A DNA stretch of 64,000 nt from an uncultured Muribaculaceae bacterium (GTDB lineage: Bacteria > Bacteroidota > Bacteroidia > Bacteroidales > Muribaculaceae), in contig CAJTPK010000009.1 in the NCBI GenBank assembly GCA_910578075.1, positions 37,371-101,370 of the forward strand, written 5' to 3'. The first letter of the stretch is position 1; each line of letters starts with the position of its first letter. A program made the position numbers and the translations under genes. The notes below the pieces were generated by a model that saw only the letters and a list, made by a program, of their open reading frames with translations, was not told the origin of the DNA and searched no databases. Of the stretch, positions 41,453 through 49,124 are shown piece by piece.

Positions 41453-43134
41453 AGCAGTTTTTTGTATCTGATGCGGTGGGGTGTATCTATGCCTCCATCG
41501 CGTTTCTTTTTAAATTCTTCGTATTCTGAATAGGATCCCTCGAAATATGTCACCTGACTGTCTCCTTCAAATGCGAGGATATGTGTGGCGATACGGTCGA
41601 GGAACCATCGGTCATGACTTACAACAACAGCGCATCCGGCGAAGTTTTCAAGACCCTCCTCAAGGGCGCGGAGTGTATTGACGTCAATATCGTTGGTCGG
41701 CTCATCGAGAAGCAGTACGTTTCCTTCCTCTTTGAGAGCCATAGCGAGATGCAGACGGTTGCGCTCACCACCGGAAAGCACACCAATCTTCTTCTCCTGG
41801 TCAGCACCTGTGAAATTGAATTTGCTCAGATATGCGCGGGCATTCATGTCGCGTCCTCCCATCCGGAAAGATTCAACTCCCTGGGAAATCACCTCGTATA
41901 CACTCTTGTCGGGTGAGAGATCCTTATGATTCTGGTCGACATATGCGATTTTAACGGTTTCTCCGACTTCAAACTCACCTCCATCCTGTTTTTCCTGCCC
42001 CATGATCAGACGGAACAGAGTGGTCTTACCGGCTCCGTTAGGACCGATGACACCGACAATTCCGTTCGGAGGCAGCATGAAGTTGAGATCGGTGAAAAGA
42101 GCTTTGTCGTCGTATGCCTTGGCAAGATGTTTTGCCTCGATCACTTTATTACCCAGACGCGGACCGTTGGGGATATAGATCTCAAGCTTCTCCTCACGCT
42201 CTTTCTGGTCCTCATTCATAAGACGGTCGTAGCTTGACAGACGGGCTTTACCTTTTGCCTGACGAGCTTTGGGAGCCATGCGCACCCATTCGAGCTCGCG
42301 TTCAAGAGTCTTGCGGCGTTTGCTTGCCTGTTTCTCTTCCTGAGCCATGCGCTGGGTCTTCTGGTCGAGCCATGATGAGTAATTACCTTTCCATGGAATG
42401 CCTTCGCCTCTGTCAAGCTCAAGAATCCATCCTGCCACATGATCAAGGAAGTAACGGTCGTGGGTGACAGCGATCACAGTACCCGGATACTGCTGGAGAT
42501 GCTGTTCAAGCCAGTCGATCGATTCCGCATCAAGGTGGTTGGTAGGCTCGTCGAGAAGCAGGATATCCGGCTGTTGCAAAAGGAGTCGGCAAAGAGCCAC
42601 ACGGCGTTTCTCACCTCCGGAGAGCACAGCTATTTTTTTGTCGTCCGGCGGACAGCGGAGCGCGTCCATGGCTCGTTCGAGCTTGTTGTCAATGTTCCAG
42701 GCATCAGTGGCATCGAGTTTATCCTGAATCTCTGCCTGACGGGCGATGAGTTTATCCATCGCATCGGGGTCTTCAAGCACTGCGGGATCTGCGAATGCAT
42801 TGTTCACCTCGTCATATTCTTTGAGCAGGTCGAGAATTGGCTGCACACCTTCCTGTACAACCTCTTTCACTGTCTTTTCAGGATCAAGTTTAGGCTCCTG
42901 CTCCAGGTATCCAACGCTGTAGCCGGGAGAGAACACCACGTTTCCCTGGTAGCTCTTGTCGATACCGGCGATTATCTTGAGAAGAGTGGATTTTCCTGAG
43001 CCATTCAAACCGATGATACCAATTTTAGCACCATAGAAGAATGAAAGGTAAATATTTTTCAGTATCTGACGCTGTGGGGGTATGATTTTGCTCACGCCCA
43101 CCATTGAGAAAATTATTTTTTTATCGTCGGCCAT
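41449..43134 (-). CDS. ettA: Energy-dependent translational throttle protein EttA (ABC-F ATPase)
   Basis: A 561-residue ABC-F protein that binds the ribosomal E site and gates entry into elongation according to ATP/ADP. It has two ATPase domains: Walker A GLNGSGKST and signature LSGGEKRR in the first; GPNGAGKTT and LSGGERNR in the second. The EttA-specific start (FSMVGVSKIIPPQRQILKNIYLSF) and the arm/linker with Arg-rich KARLSSYDRLMNED are present. It lies eight bases after def and overlaps ddh. Confidence 0.95.
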   Translation of the reverse strand: MADDKKIIFSMVGVSKIIPPQRQILKNIYLSFFYGAKIGIIGLNGSGKSTLLKIIAGIDKSYQGNVVFSPGYSVGYLEQEPKLDPEKTVKEVVQEGVQPILDLLKEYDEVNNAFADPAVLEDPDAMDKLIARQAEIQDKLDATDAWNIDNKLERAMDALRCPPDDKKIAVLSGGEKRRVALCRLLLQQPDILLLDEPTNHLDAESIDWLEQHLQQYPGTVIAVTHDRYFLDHVAGWILELDRGEGIPWKGNYSSWLDQKTQRMAQEEKQASKRRKTLERELEWVRMAPKARQAKGKARLSSYDRLMNEDQKEREEKLEIYIPNGPRLGNKVIEAKHLAKAYDDKALFTDLNFMLPPNGIVGVIGPNGAGKTTLFRLIMGQEKQDGGEFEVGETVKIAYVDQNHKDLSPDKSVYEVISQGVESFRMGGRDMNARAYLSKFNFTGADQEKKIGVLSGGERNRLHLAMALKEEGNVLLLDEPTNDIDVNTLRALEEGLENFAGCAVVVSHDRWFLDRIATHILAFEGDSQVTYFEGSYSEYEEFKKKRDGGIDTPHRIRYKKLL

Positions 43135-43142
43135 ATGATAAT

Positions 43143-43703
43143 TTATTTTTTTGCTGATACAGTGCGGTAGTCACATTTCACTTTACCTCGCGCAAGGTTA
43201 TTGAGTTTATTTCTCACCATTTGCTTGCGGATAGGGGATATGTGATCGGTATAGACGGTACCTAAGAGATGGTCGAATTCATGTTGGATTATGCGGGCGA
43301 GAAAACCTGTGAATTCCTTCTCATGTTCCACAAAATTCTCATCCAGCCAGTTCAGGCGCACATGTTCGATGCGTTTCACATTTTCCGACATGCCAGGCAA
43401 AGACAGGCAACCTTCGTTGCGTCCCACCGGCTCCATATCCTCGATAACGTCAAGTTCAGGGTTGATGAGACACATCTTGGAATCCTTGCATTCCGGAAAA
43501 TCATCAGCAAGCACAGAGCCATCAATGACTATGAGGCTTATGGATTTTCCAATCTGAGGGGCAGCGAGACCAACACCCTCTGTGAAATACATTGTTTCCC
43601 ACATATCCTTGATCAGTTTCTCAAGACCTGGATAATCGGGTTCGATATCCTCTGTTTCCTTGCGGAGCACGGGATGTCCATATATATATACCGGTAAAAC
43701 CAT
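43143..43703 (-). CDS. def: Peptide deformylase
   Basis: A 186-residue metalloenzyme that removes the formyl group from nascent proteins. All three family motifs are present: GVGLAAPQIG, EGCLSLPG (metal Cys) and HEFDHLLG (HExxH metal site). The N-terminus LPVYIYGHPVLRKETEDI is typical. It lies 82 bases downstream of ruvX and just ahead of ettA on the same strand. Confidence 0.96.
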   Translation of the reverse strand: MVLPVYIYGHPVLRKETEDIEPDYPGLEKLIKDMWETMYFTEGVGLAAPQIGKSISLIVIDGSVLADDFPECKDSKMCLINPELDVIEDMEPVGRNEGCLSLPGMSENVKRIEHVRLNWLDENFVEHEKEFTGFLARIIQHEFDHLLGTVYTDHISPIRKQMVRNKLNNLARGKVKCDYRTVSAKK

Positions 43704-43785
43704 CTATGTATTTTAATGTATAATTGTGGATAATATTATCCGGGACGAATTCCCGGATAGATTCTTTTGCAAAAATAGTGAAATC

Positions 43786-44196
43786 TTACCTGTTTTGCAA
43801 GTATTCCGTGAGTATGATTACGGCTGACATCTCATCAGCCAACCCTTTTTGTTGTCTCTGGCTTTTCTTGAACCCGGCTGCAAGCATCTCACGATGCGCG
43901 ATGACAGACGTAAACCGTTCATCGCGTCTCACCACCTTCATCTCCGGCATCTCCTTGTGCAGATGCTTCAGAAACGGTTCTATATAATTGGAAGATTCGG
44001 ATGGTAATCCGTTCATCTGACGCGGTTCGCCAACAATGATCATCTCCACATCCTCTTTTGCGCAATAATCCTTAAGGAAATTCATCAGCATGTGGGTTGG
44101 GACGGTAGGCAATCCGTTGGCGATGATCTGAAGATTGTCTGTCACGGCTATGCCGCAACGTTTCCTTCCGTAATCAATAGCTATTATTCTTGACAT
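43786..44196 (-). CDS. ruvX: Putative pre-16S rRNA nuclease / Holliday junction resolvase-like RuvX
   Basis: A 136-residue YqgF-family RNase-H-fold nuclease, implicated in 5' maturation of 16S rRNA. It has AIDYGRKRCGIAVTDNLQIIA (first catalytic Asp), IIVGEPRQMNG (Glu) and DERFTSVIAHREM, with the final Asp in KGLADEMSAVIIL. First gene of the leftward operon; its divergent neighbour starts at 44393. Confidence 0.93.
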   Translation of the reverse strand: MSRIIAIDYGRKRCGIAVTDNLQIIANGLPTVPTHMLMNFLKDYCAKEDVEMIIVGEPRQMNGLPSESSNYIEPFLKHLHKEMPEMKVVRRDERFTSVIAHREMLAAGFKKSQRQQKGLADEMSAVIILTEYLQNR

Positions 44197-44392
44197 TTAT
44201 ATATGCTTAATCGTAAGTAGCTGTGCAAATTAAATAATAATACATTTGATTTGAACAACTGCTTAATCGGATTCCAAGCACGAAATTACGAAATATAATC
44301 GAGCGACACAAATCAAATATAATTACATCATTAAAATCCCGTTATTATATCATTAAGTTTCCGTTAATTGGATTAATTGGAATTTTGCGGAG

Positions 44393-45502
44393 ATGAGTAG
44401 ATTCAGGTCAGTGGCTTTATTTGTTATGCTTGCTTCTGTATGTTGTATGGAAGCACAGAAGCGTGTGTCGGATCTGCCGGAAGTTTTAGTTGAGGCGAAA
44501 AAGAACAGCGTGCTTCACATACTCGCATACATGCGCGAGTACTCCACATTGTCGGGTTATTCCGATACAATAACTCTTTTCCGGGAAAAGATGGTTGATT
44601 TTATGATACCCGCCGGTGATGAGAGGGGATTCAAGGGGTGGAGATCTCCAAGAGTATTGAATTCAAGGTCCTATTACCGTTTCTCAGATTCCAATGGTCT
44701 TGACAGTGTGAGCGACAGGTGTAATCATCACTTTACATGGTCAGATTGGATCGGTATGATTCACCGCACCAAGTTGCCGGCTTCATTATCAGAGAAGCTG
44801 GCCGGTATGGACACAATTGCCGGAAAATATTCAGCGGCTGAAATCTGGGCGAGGGAAGGCGATGCCGTGACGATTGACATCAACGTCCTTGCTTCTCCGG
44901 AGAGTCGGAAATGGGTTCCTGGAGTGTCATCTTTTTTCCGTAATGATAATGTTGATTTCGATAAGTTTAAAATGCATATCGTGTGTGACAATGTGCTTGG
45001 AGACGCCGTAACGCCCCGCGATGTCACAGCCTATTCGTCTGATATAGAATCACGGGGTAGAGGACACGGTATGTTTAAGTTCAATCGTCACGATGAACCG
45101 ATTTTCGTGACCACCAATACTGAGGTTTACATACTCGACAGGGAGATGATTACTGTCAAAGAGGCAAAGAAATGGGAGAATTTCAGATTCAATGAAGAGG
45201 AAATGGAAATATTTGAACCAGTGGAGGCTCCTTCTTTGGATCCATCTGTAGTCGCGCTGATCAACCGGGTAAATAATATCAATGGTGACGAAGTGCGACT
45301 CGCTCTGACTCCCGATCAATTTCTTAAAAGCAGAAATATCAGCCGGCAGAATTTCAGTATCGGTCACAGGGCGCTTTCCATGCTGAAGCAGCTAACCGGT
45401 ATCACGCTTTATCGGTCCAACAAGAATTTCAAAGACAAATGGAAAAAATTCAGTAAGGATCAGCAAGGACGGAATGCCAGCCGTAATTCAGGCGAATACT
45501 GA
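44393..45502 (+). CDS. Secreted protein of unknown function
   Basis: A 369-residue protein with a signal peptide (RSVALFVMLASVCCMEAQ). The first mature segment, RVSDLPEVLVEAKKNSVLHILAYMREYSTLSGYSDTITLFREKMVDFMIP, looks like a conserved Bacteroidales hypothetical. I see no catalytic motif, lipobox, repeat or membrane helix beyond the signal peptide, and the C-terminus is basic (KDKWKKFSKDQQGRNASRN). It is alone on its strand, ending at a shared terminator. Confidence 0.7.
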   Translation: MSRFRSVALFVMLASVCCMEAQKRVSDLPEVLVEAKKNSVLHILAYMREYSTLSGYSDTITLFREKMVDFMIPAGDERGFKGWRSPRVLNSRSYYRFSDSNGLDSVSDRCNHHFTWSDWIGMIHRTKLPASLSEKLAGMDTIAGKYSAAEIWAREGDAVTIDINVLASPESRKWVPGVSSFFRNDNVDFDKFKMHIVCDNVLGDAVTPRDVTAYSSDIESRGRGHGMFKFNRHDEPIFVTTNTEVYILDREMITVKEAKKWENFRFNEEEMEIFEPVEAPSLDPSVVALINRVNNINGDEVRLALTPDQFLKSRNISRQNFSIGHRALSMLKQLTGITLYRSNKNFKDKWKKFSKDQQGRNASRNSGEY

Positions 45503-45522
45503 TAAGAAGTTGTTTAAAAACA

Positions 45523-45554
45523 AAAGTCCTCTCTCGTAGTTGAAAGAGGACTTT
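45523..45554. terminator. Bidirectional terminator between convergent genes
   Basis: A 13-bp stem AAAGTCCTCTCTC / GAAAGAGGACTTT (45523-45535 and 45542-45554, one mismatch) with A-rich and T-containing feet, between the secreted hypothetical (+) and the sulfatase (-). Confidence 0.75.
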
Positions 45555-45557
45555 GAT

Positions 45558-47087
45558 TCAATTGATTCCGGCAAGTTTGATTTTCTCACGTGCTGGAAGA
45601 TCGAAGTTGAATTTCTCATGAGGTGAAGGTTCGTGAGAAAGAGTTATGAACTTCCACATCTTGTCAAGAATATCCGGATGATTACTTGCAAGATTGTTTG
45701 TTTCGCGAGGGTCTGTCTCAAGGTCAAACAGTTCCCACTCAGCGTTGTCTGTCTTTGCACGCCGGAGATGTCCTTTCCACTTTCCCCATCTGACCGCAAC
45801 CCAGCCATCTTGCCCGGGATTTTCAAAATAGAGGAATTCATGACGGTTCTGTTTTCCTCCCTTAAGTGTAGGGAGGAACGATATGCCGTCGGTAGGAGGG
45901 CATTGAGCGCCTGTAAGCTCACACAATGTAGGCATGAAATCGCAGAACATCGCCATATGTTCCGTTACCATCGGTTGGAGTCTGGACCCGTAGCTGACAA
46001 TGAAAGGCATTCTTATGCCACCTTCCCGAAGGGAGAATTTTCCCCATCCCTTTTTAGCACTGAACGGGCGGGCACTGTCAAACCATTCTCCTGAAGAGCA
46101 GGAATTGGATGCGGGTCCGTTGTCGCTTGTGAAAACGATCATCGTATTTTCATATATGCCGAGACGTTTCAATTCAGCGATCATGTTACCGACCTGCTCA
46201 TCGAAATATGATATCATTGCCGCGTATGTGGCATGAGGGTATCTGTTGGGATAATATGCTTTTCCGGCAGTCGGCTCCTCATCACCGAATTTTTCCACAT
46301 AATGTTTTATCCATCTTTCCGGAGCGGCAAGCGGACTGTGTGGCAGGTTTGTGGTCCACATCAGAAAGAACGGAGTGGACTTGTTGTCATTTATAAATTT
46401 TATCACCCTGTCATACATCAGATCGGGAGCATAGATGTTCCCTACATATTTGTCGTAGCTGCGCGGATTCAAGGGGTCGGCTCCGGAGTCAAGCGGGGTG
46501 TCGCGTTCTATTATCTCGTTGTCGAGATATTCCCTTCTGTCATTATCCCAGAGGAAAGGAGGGTAGTAGCTGTGGGCTATCTGCTGACATATGTAACCGT
46601 AATAATCATCGAATCCCATTTGATTCGGTGTGGCTTTTGTCACGGTTCCCAATCCCCATTTGCCCACCATCCCGGTCGCATATCCGGCTTTCTTTACCAC
46701 AGAGGCAAGAGTAGGTGTGTTGTCAAGAAGCGGCACCTGACCTTCAAGAGTGGAGTCTGCGGTCATGGCCGCGAAATCCAAGGTGTGGTAAATATTTTGA
46801 TTATGACGAATCTGGGCATGCCCCATATGCTTGCCTGTGATAAGTCCGCATCGGGATGGTCCCGATAGTGAGGCGGTGGAATACATGTCAGTGAACCGGA
46901 TACCTCTTGCCGCAAGGGCATCGACATTGGGTGTCTCGATTTTTTCCTGACCATAGCATCCGAAATCTCCGATTCCTGCGTCATCCATCAGGATAAAAAT
47001 CACGTTGGGTCTTTCTTTAGTCTGGGCTTGAATGCATGTTGCGCCCGACAACAATGATAGTGCTGTTAAGGTTAACTTCGTTTTCAT
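45558..47087 (-). CDS. Arylsulfatase-type sulfatase with Ser-type formylglycine site
   Basis: A 509-residue sulfatase with signal peptide (TLTALSLLSGATCIQAQ). The alkaline-phosphatase-like metal site begins NVIFILMDDAGIGDFGCYG. The modification site is S75-G-P-S-R (TASLSGPSRCGLITGKHMGHAQIRHN), the Ser form of the C/S-x-P-x-R motif, which is oxidised to formylglycine by a radical SAM maturase. Later blocks: FTSDNGP and the C-terminal LFDLETDPRETNNLA. It probably removes sulfate from host glycans in the periplasm. A -7 box TACATTTG lies at 47125-47118. Confidence 0.9.
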   Translation of the reverse strand: MKTKLTLTALSLLSGATCIQAQTKERPNVIFILMDDAGIGDFGCYGQEKIETPNVDALAARGIRFTDMYSTASLSGPSRCGLITGKHMGHAQIRHNQNIYHTLDFAAMTADSTLEGQVPLLDNTPTLASVVKKAGYATGMVGKWGLGTVTKATPNQMGFDDYYGYICQQIAHSYYPPFLWDNDRREYLDNEIIERDTPLDSGADPLNPRSYDKYVGNIYAPDLMYDRVIKFINDNKSTPFFLMWTTNLPHSPLAAPERWIKHYVEKFGDEEPTAGKAYYPNRYPHATYAAMISYFDEQVGNMIAELKRLGIYENTMIVFTSDNGPASNSCSSGEWFDSARPFSAKKGWGKFSLREGGIRMPFIVSYGSRLQPMVTEHMAMFCDFMPTLCELTGAQCPPTDGISFLPTLKGGKQNRHEFLYFENPGQDGWVAVRWGKWKGHLRRAKTDNAEWELFDLETDPRETNNLASNHPDILDKMWKFITLSHEPSPHEKFNFDLPAREKIKLAGIN

Positions 47088-47273
47088 AAGCGAAACTCAT
47101 AAGTAGATTGTTCAATGCAAATGTACTTAAAATATTATTGAGATTGTTCCGATTGATGATTAATTCTGCTTCAAAAATAGGAATAATTTGATAATTCAAA
47201 ATGACTATTGGTGTTGACTTATGGTTTATTATAAATGTGTTATGGGTGATATGTTGTAAGATATTGATACTTT

Positions 47274-47318
47274 AAACCGTCCCAATCTCTTGACATCTGT
47301 CAAGGAATGGAACGGTTT
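47274..47318 (-). terminator. Possible terminator of the GLPGLI operon
   Basis: An imperfect hairpin: AAACCGT (47274-47280) and TTGACA (47290-47295) pair with TGTCAA (47298-47303) and ACGGTTT (47312-47318). It lies about 40 bases past the last GLPGLI stop codon. The U-run is weak. Confidence 0.45.
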
Positions 47319-47354
47319 ATACTGTGTTGGACAAACTATATTATGGGAAATAGT

Positions 47355-48221
47355 CTAAAGATCGTGTGGGTAGTTTGTCTCCTCTGCGTCCTGGTTTATA
47401 GGCTCGGACTTCTTATCTGTAGGTTGTGGCCCTTTGCCAAACATTGCCGCCATTTTGGCGCCGAAATTGGAATGTTTGTATTTCCACCATTCGTTGAAAT
47501 ATTTATCGCGGTCAACTTTTTTCACTCCGCGTTTTTCACGGTAAGTAAGGAAGCCGACATCTCCAATTCCGGATTGAGTGATTCCTTCCGCGATATAATG
47601 GTATTCTTTTCCTGTGTCGTAAGCCTCAAGGATAAGACCAGGCAAACCGCATAGTTTCCAGGGACCATCTTGCACAGGTATTTCCGGCGAGAACCAGGCT
47701 GTCCATCTGCGCCCTCTGTAATCAGCTGTAGCTTCAATACATTCATAACCGAGAATGGTTTTAGTGCTTTCACAGATTTCCCATTCAGGTTTTTCCCATT
47801 CTTCTTCATATTTCCAGTCGGTCATATTGAAATATGAGGAGACTGTGATTTTGCCTTCCGGATAGTTTTTATATGTTATATCCCAGTATCTGCCATTACG
47901 TTCAAGCGTTTTCATGTCGCGGGAGACAGGATCTGTCGCGCTCTCGAATGCAATCCGTTCGGTTTCCCAATACAAGGCGCTGTTGAAATGCAGCAGCGAA
48001 TCGCGTTGGAATTTGGTAATGGATTGATATCGTGAGATATTCTTGCCGATACGGAGCATTGTCTTCTCTTTAAAAAAGTTTTTGTCTCGCTTTGTGGTAT
48101 CTTGGACTATCGTCTGCATATATTGCACTTGAAGGATGGCCGGTTCGCTGTCTTTCATCCAGCTGTCGGCAAAACAAGGAATAGAACATATCACTAAAGC
48201 CAAATATACAAATCGTTTCAT
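47355..48221 (-). CDS. GLPGLI-family secreted protein (third paralogue)
   Basis: About 288 residues from ATG 48221 with signal peptide MKRFVYLALVICSIPCFA. It has the family signature WTAWFSPEIPVQDGPWKLCGLPGLILEAYD in its second half, preceded by TKTILGYECIEATADYRGR. The role of GLPGLI proteins is unknown; they occur in Bacteroidetes as paralogous groups near outer-membrane barrels. A TTG start at 48233 would overlap the previous stop and is not needed. It is the last gene of the cluster and, unlike its two paralogues, lacks the FIETDY tail (ends EETNYPHDL). Confidence 0.85.
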   Translation of the reverse strand: MKRFVYLALVICSIPCFADSWMKDSEPAILQVQYMQTIVQDTTKRDKNFFKEKTMLRIGKNISRYQSITKFQRDSLLHFNSALYWETERIAFESATDPVSRDMKTLERNGRYWDITYKNYPEGKITVSSYFNMTDWKYEEEWEKPEWEICESTKTILGYECIEATADYRGRRWTAWFSPEIPVQDGPWKLCGLPGLILEAYDTGKEYHYIAEGITQSGIGDVGFLTYREKRGVKKVDRDKYFNEWWKYKHSNFGAKMAAMFGKGPQPTDKKSEPINQDAEETNYPHDL

Positions 48222-48229
48222 AATCGGTT

Positions 48230-49078
48230 TCAATAATCGGTTTCAATAAAGTCCACTTCCTCTCTTGTTGCAAATATGCGTTTGCCGTTGTCAACCTTGT
48301 TGCCATGCTCATCCTGCGCGGTAATCTTCATGTTCTTGCCTGATAACTGGGCATTGATATTACCGAGAGGATTATCAAAGAATGCACGTTTCGCTTTAAG
48401 CATTTCCTTGCGGTTCATTTTCTCATATTGATCGGCAAGATAAACAGTTCCGATATCCTTGCCGGTCTTCTCTATGCCTGTTGCAGTGAATATATAAAGT
48501 CCGTCTGCACTTTCGGCTTCAAGAATAAGCCCCGGTAGACCGGATAACTTCCACGGACCGTTCTGAATCGGTATATCAGGAGCAAACCAGGCGTTCCAGA
48601 CTCTTCCGTTGTATTGGGTTGTTGCCTTGACGCAGTCGTAACCAAGTATATTCCTGGAATCTTCTCCTATTTGCCAATCGATCTTGGGCATTGGCTCTTC
48701 ACTGACAAGTTTTTCCATTCCAACAGTTTCGTAGCAATGCATTTTGTCGGAGGTGGCGGATTTTACTACATAATACGAACCGTCAGCCCTCGGAATCTTA
48801 TCAAAGTTACCGCTGGTGTATGCATTTGTTGTGATCTCGTTAAGTTTTGCCTTTCCTTCAGGGGTGGATTGCATTGAATCCACATATTCTGTTCTTGGAG
48901 AGAAGAATCGGGATTCCCTTGTGTTCGCCCGCAGGATATATTGGTTGTGCGACTCTCTTGCCGCAGTTTTGAAATTAGGAAACTCATAACTGTAGCTTAC
49001 CTCGATGTCCGCTTTATTCTGAGCAGATGTTGGCGCGACTGATACGCAGATAGCTATTATTGGTAATATTCCTTTCAT
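48230..49078 (-). CDS. GLPGLI-family secreted protein (second paralogue)
   Basis: About 282 residues from ATG 49078 (MKGILPIIAICVSVAPTSAQ is a signal peptide). Signature: RVWNAWFAPDIPIQNGPWKLSGLPGLILEAESADG, preceded by SRNILGYDCVKATTQYNGR. The C-terminus is EVDFIETDY, followed immediately by the stop. The upstream in-frame ATG at 49108 would put a hydrophilic stretch before the signal peptide. It sits between the barrel gene and the third paralogue with a gap of eight bases to the latter. Confidence 0.87.
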   Translation of the reverse strand: MKGILPIIAICVSVAPTSAQNKADIEVSYSYEFPNFKTAARESHNQYILRANTRESRFFSPRTEYVDSMQSTPEGKAKLNEITTNAYTSGNFDKIPRADGSYYVVKSATSDKMHCYETVGMEKLVSEEPMPKIDWQIGEDSRNILGYDCVKATTQYNGRVWNAWFAPDIPIQNGPWKLSGLPGLILEAESADGLYIFTATGIEKTGKDIGTVYLADQYEKMNRKEMLKAKRAFFDNPLGNINAQLSGKNMKITAQDEHGNKVDNGKRIFATREEVDFIETDY

Positions 49079-49124
49079 AATTATTAAAGTTCTATATTTA
49101 TTCTGCAAAAAGATGATTTATAGG

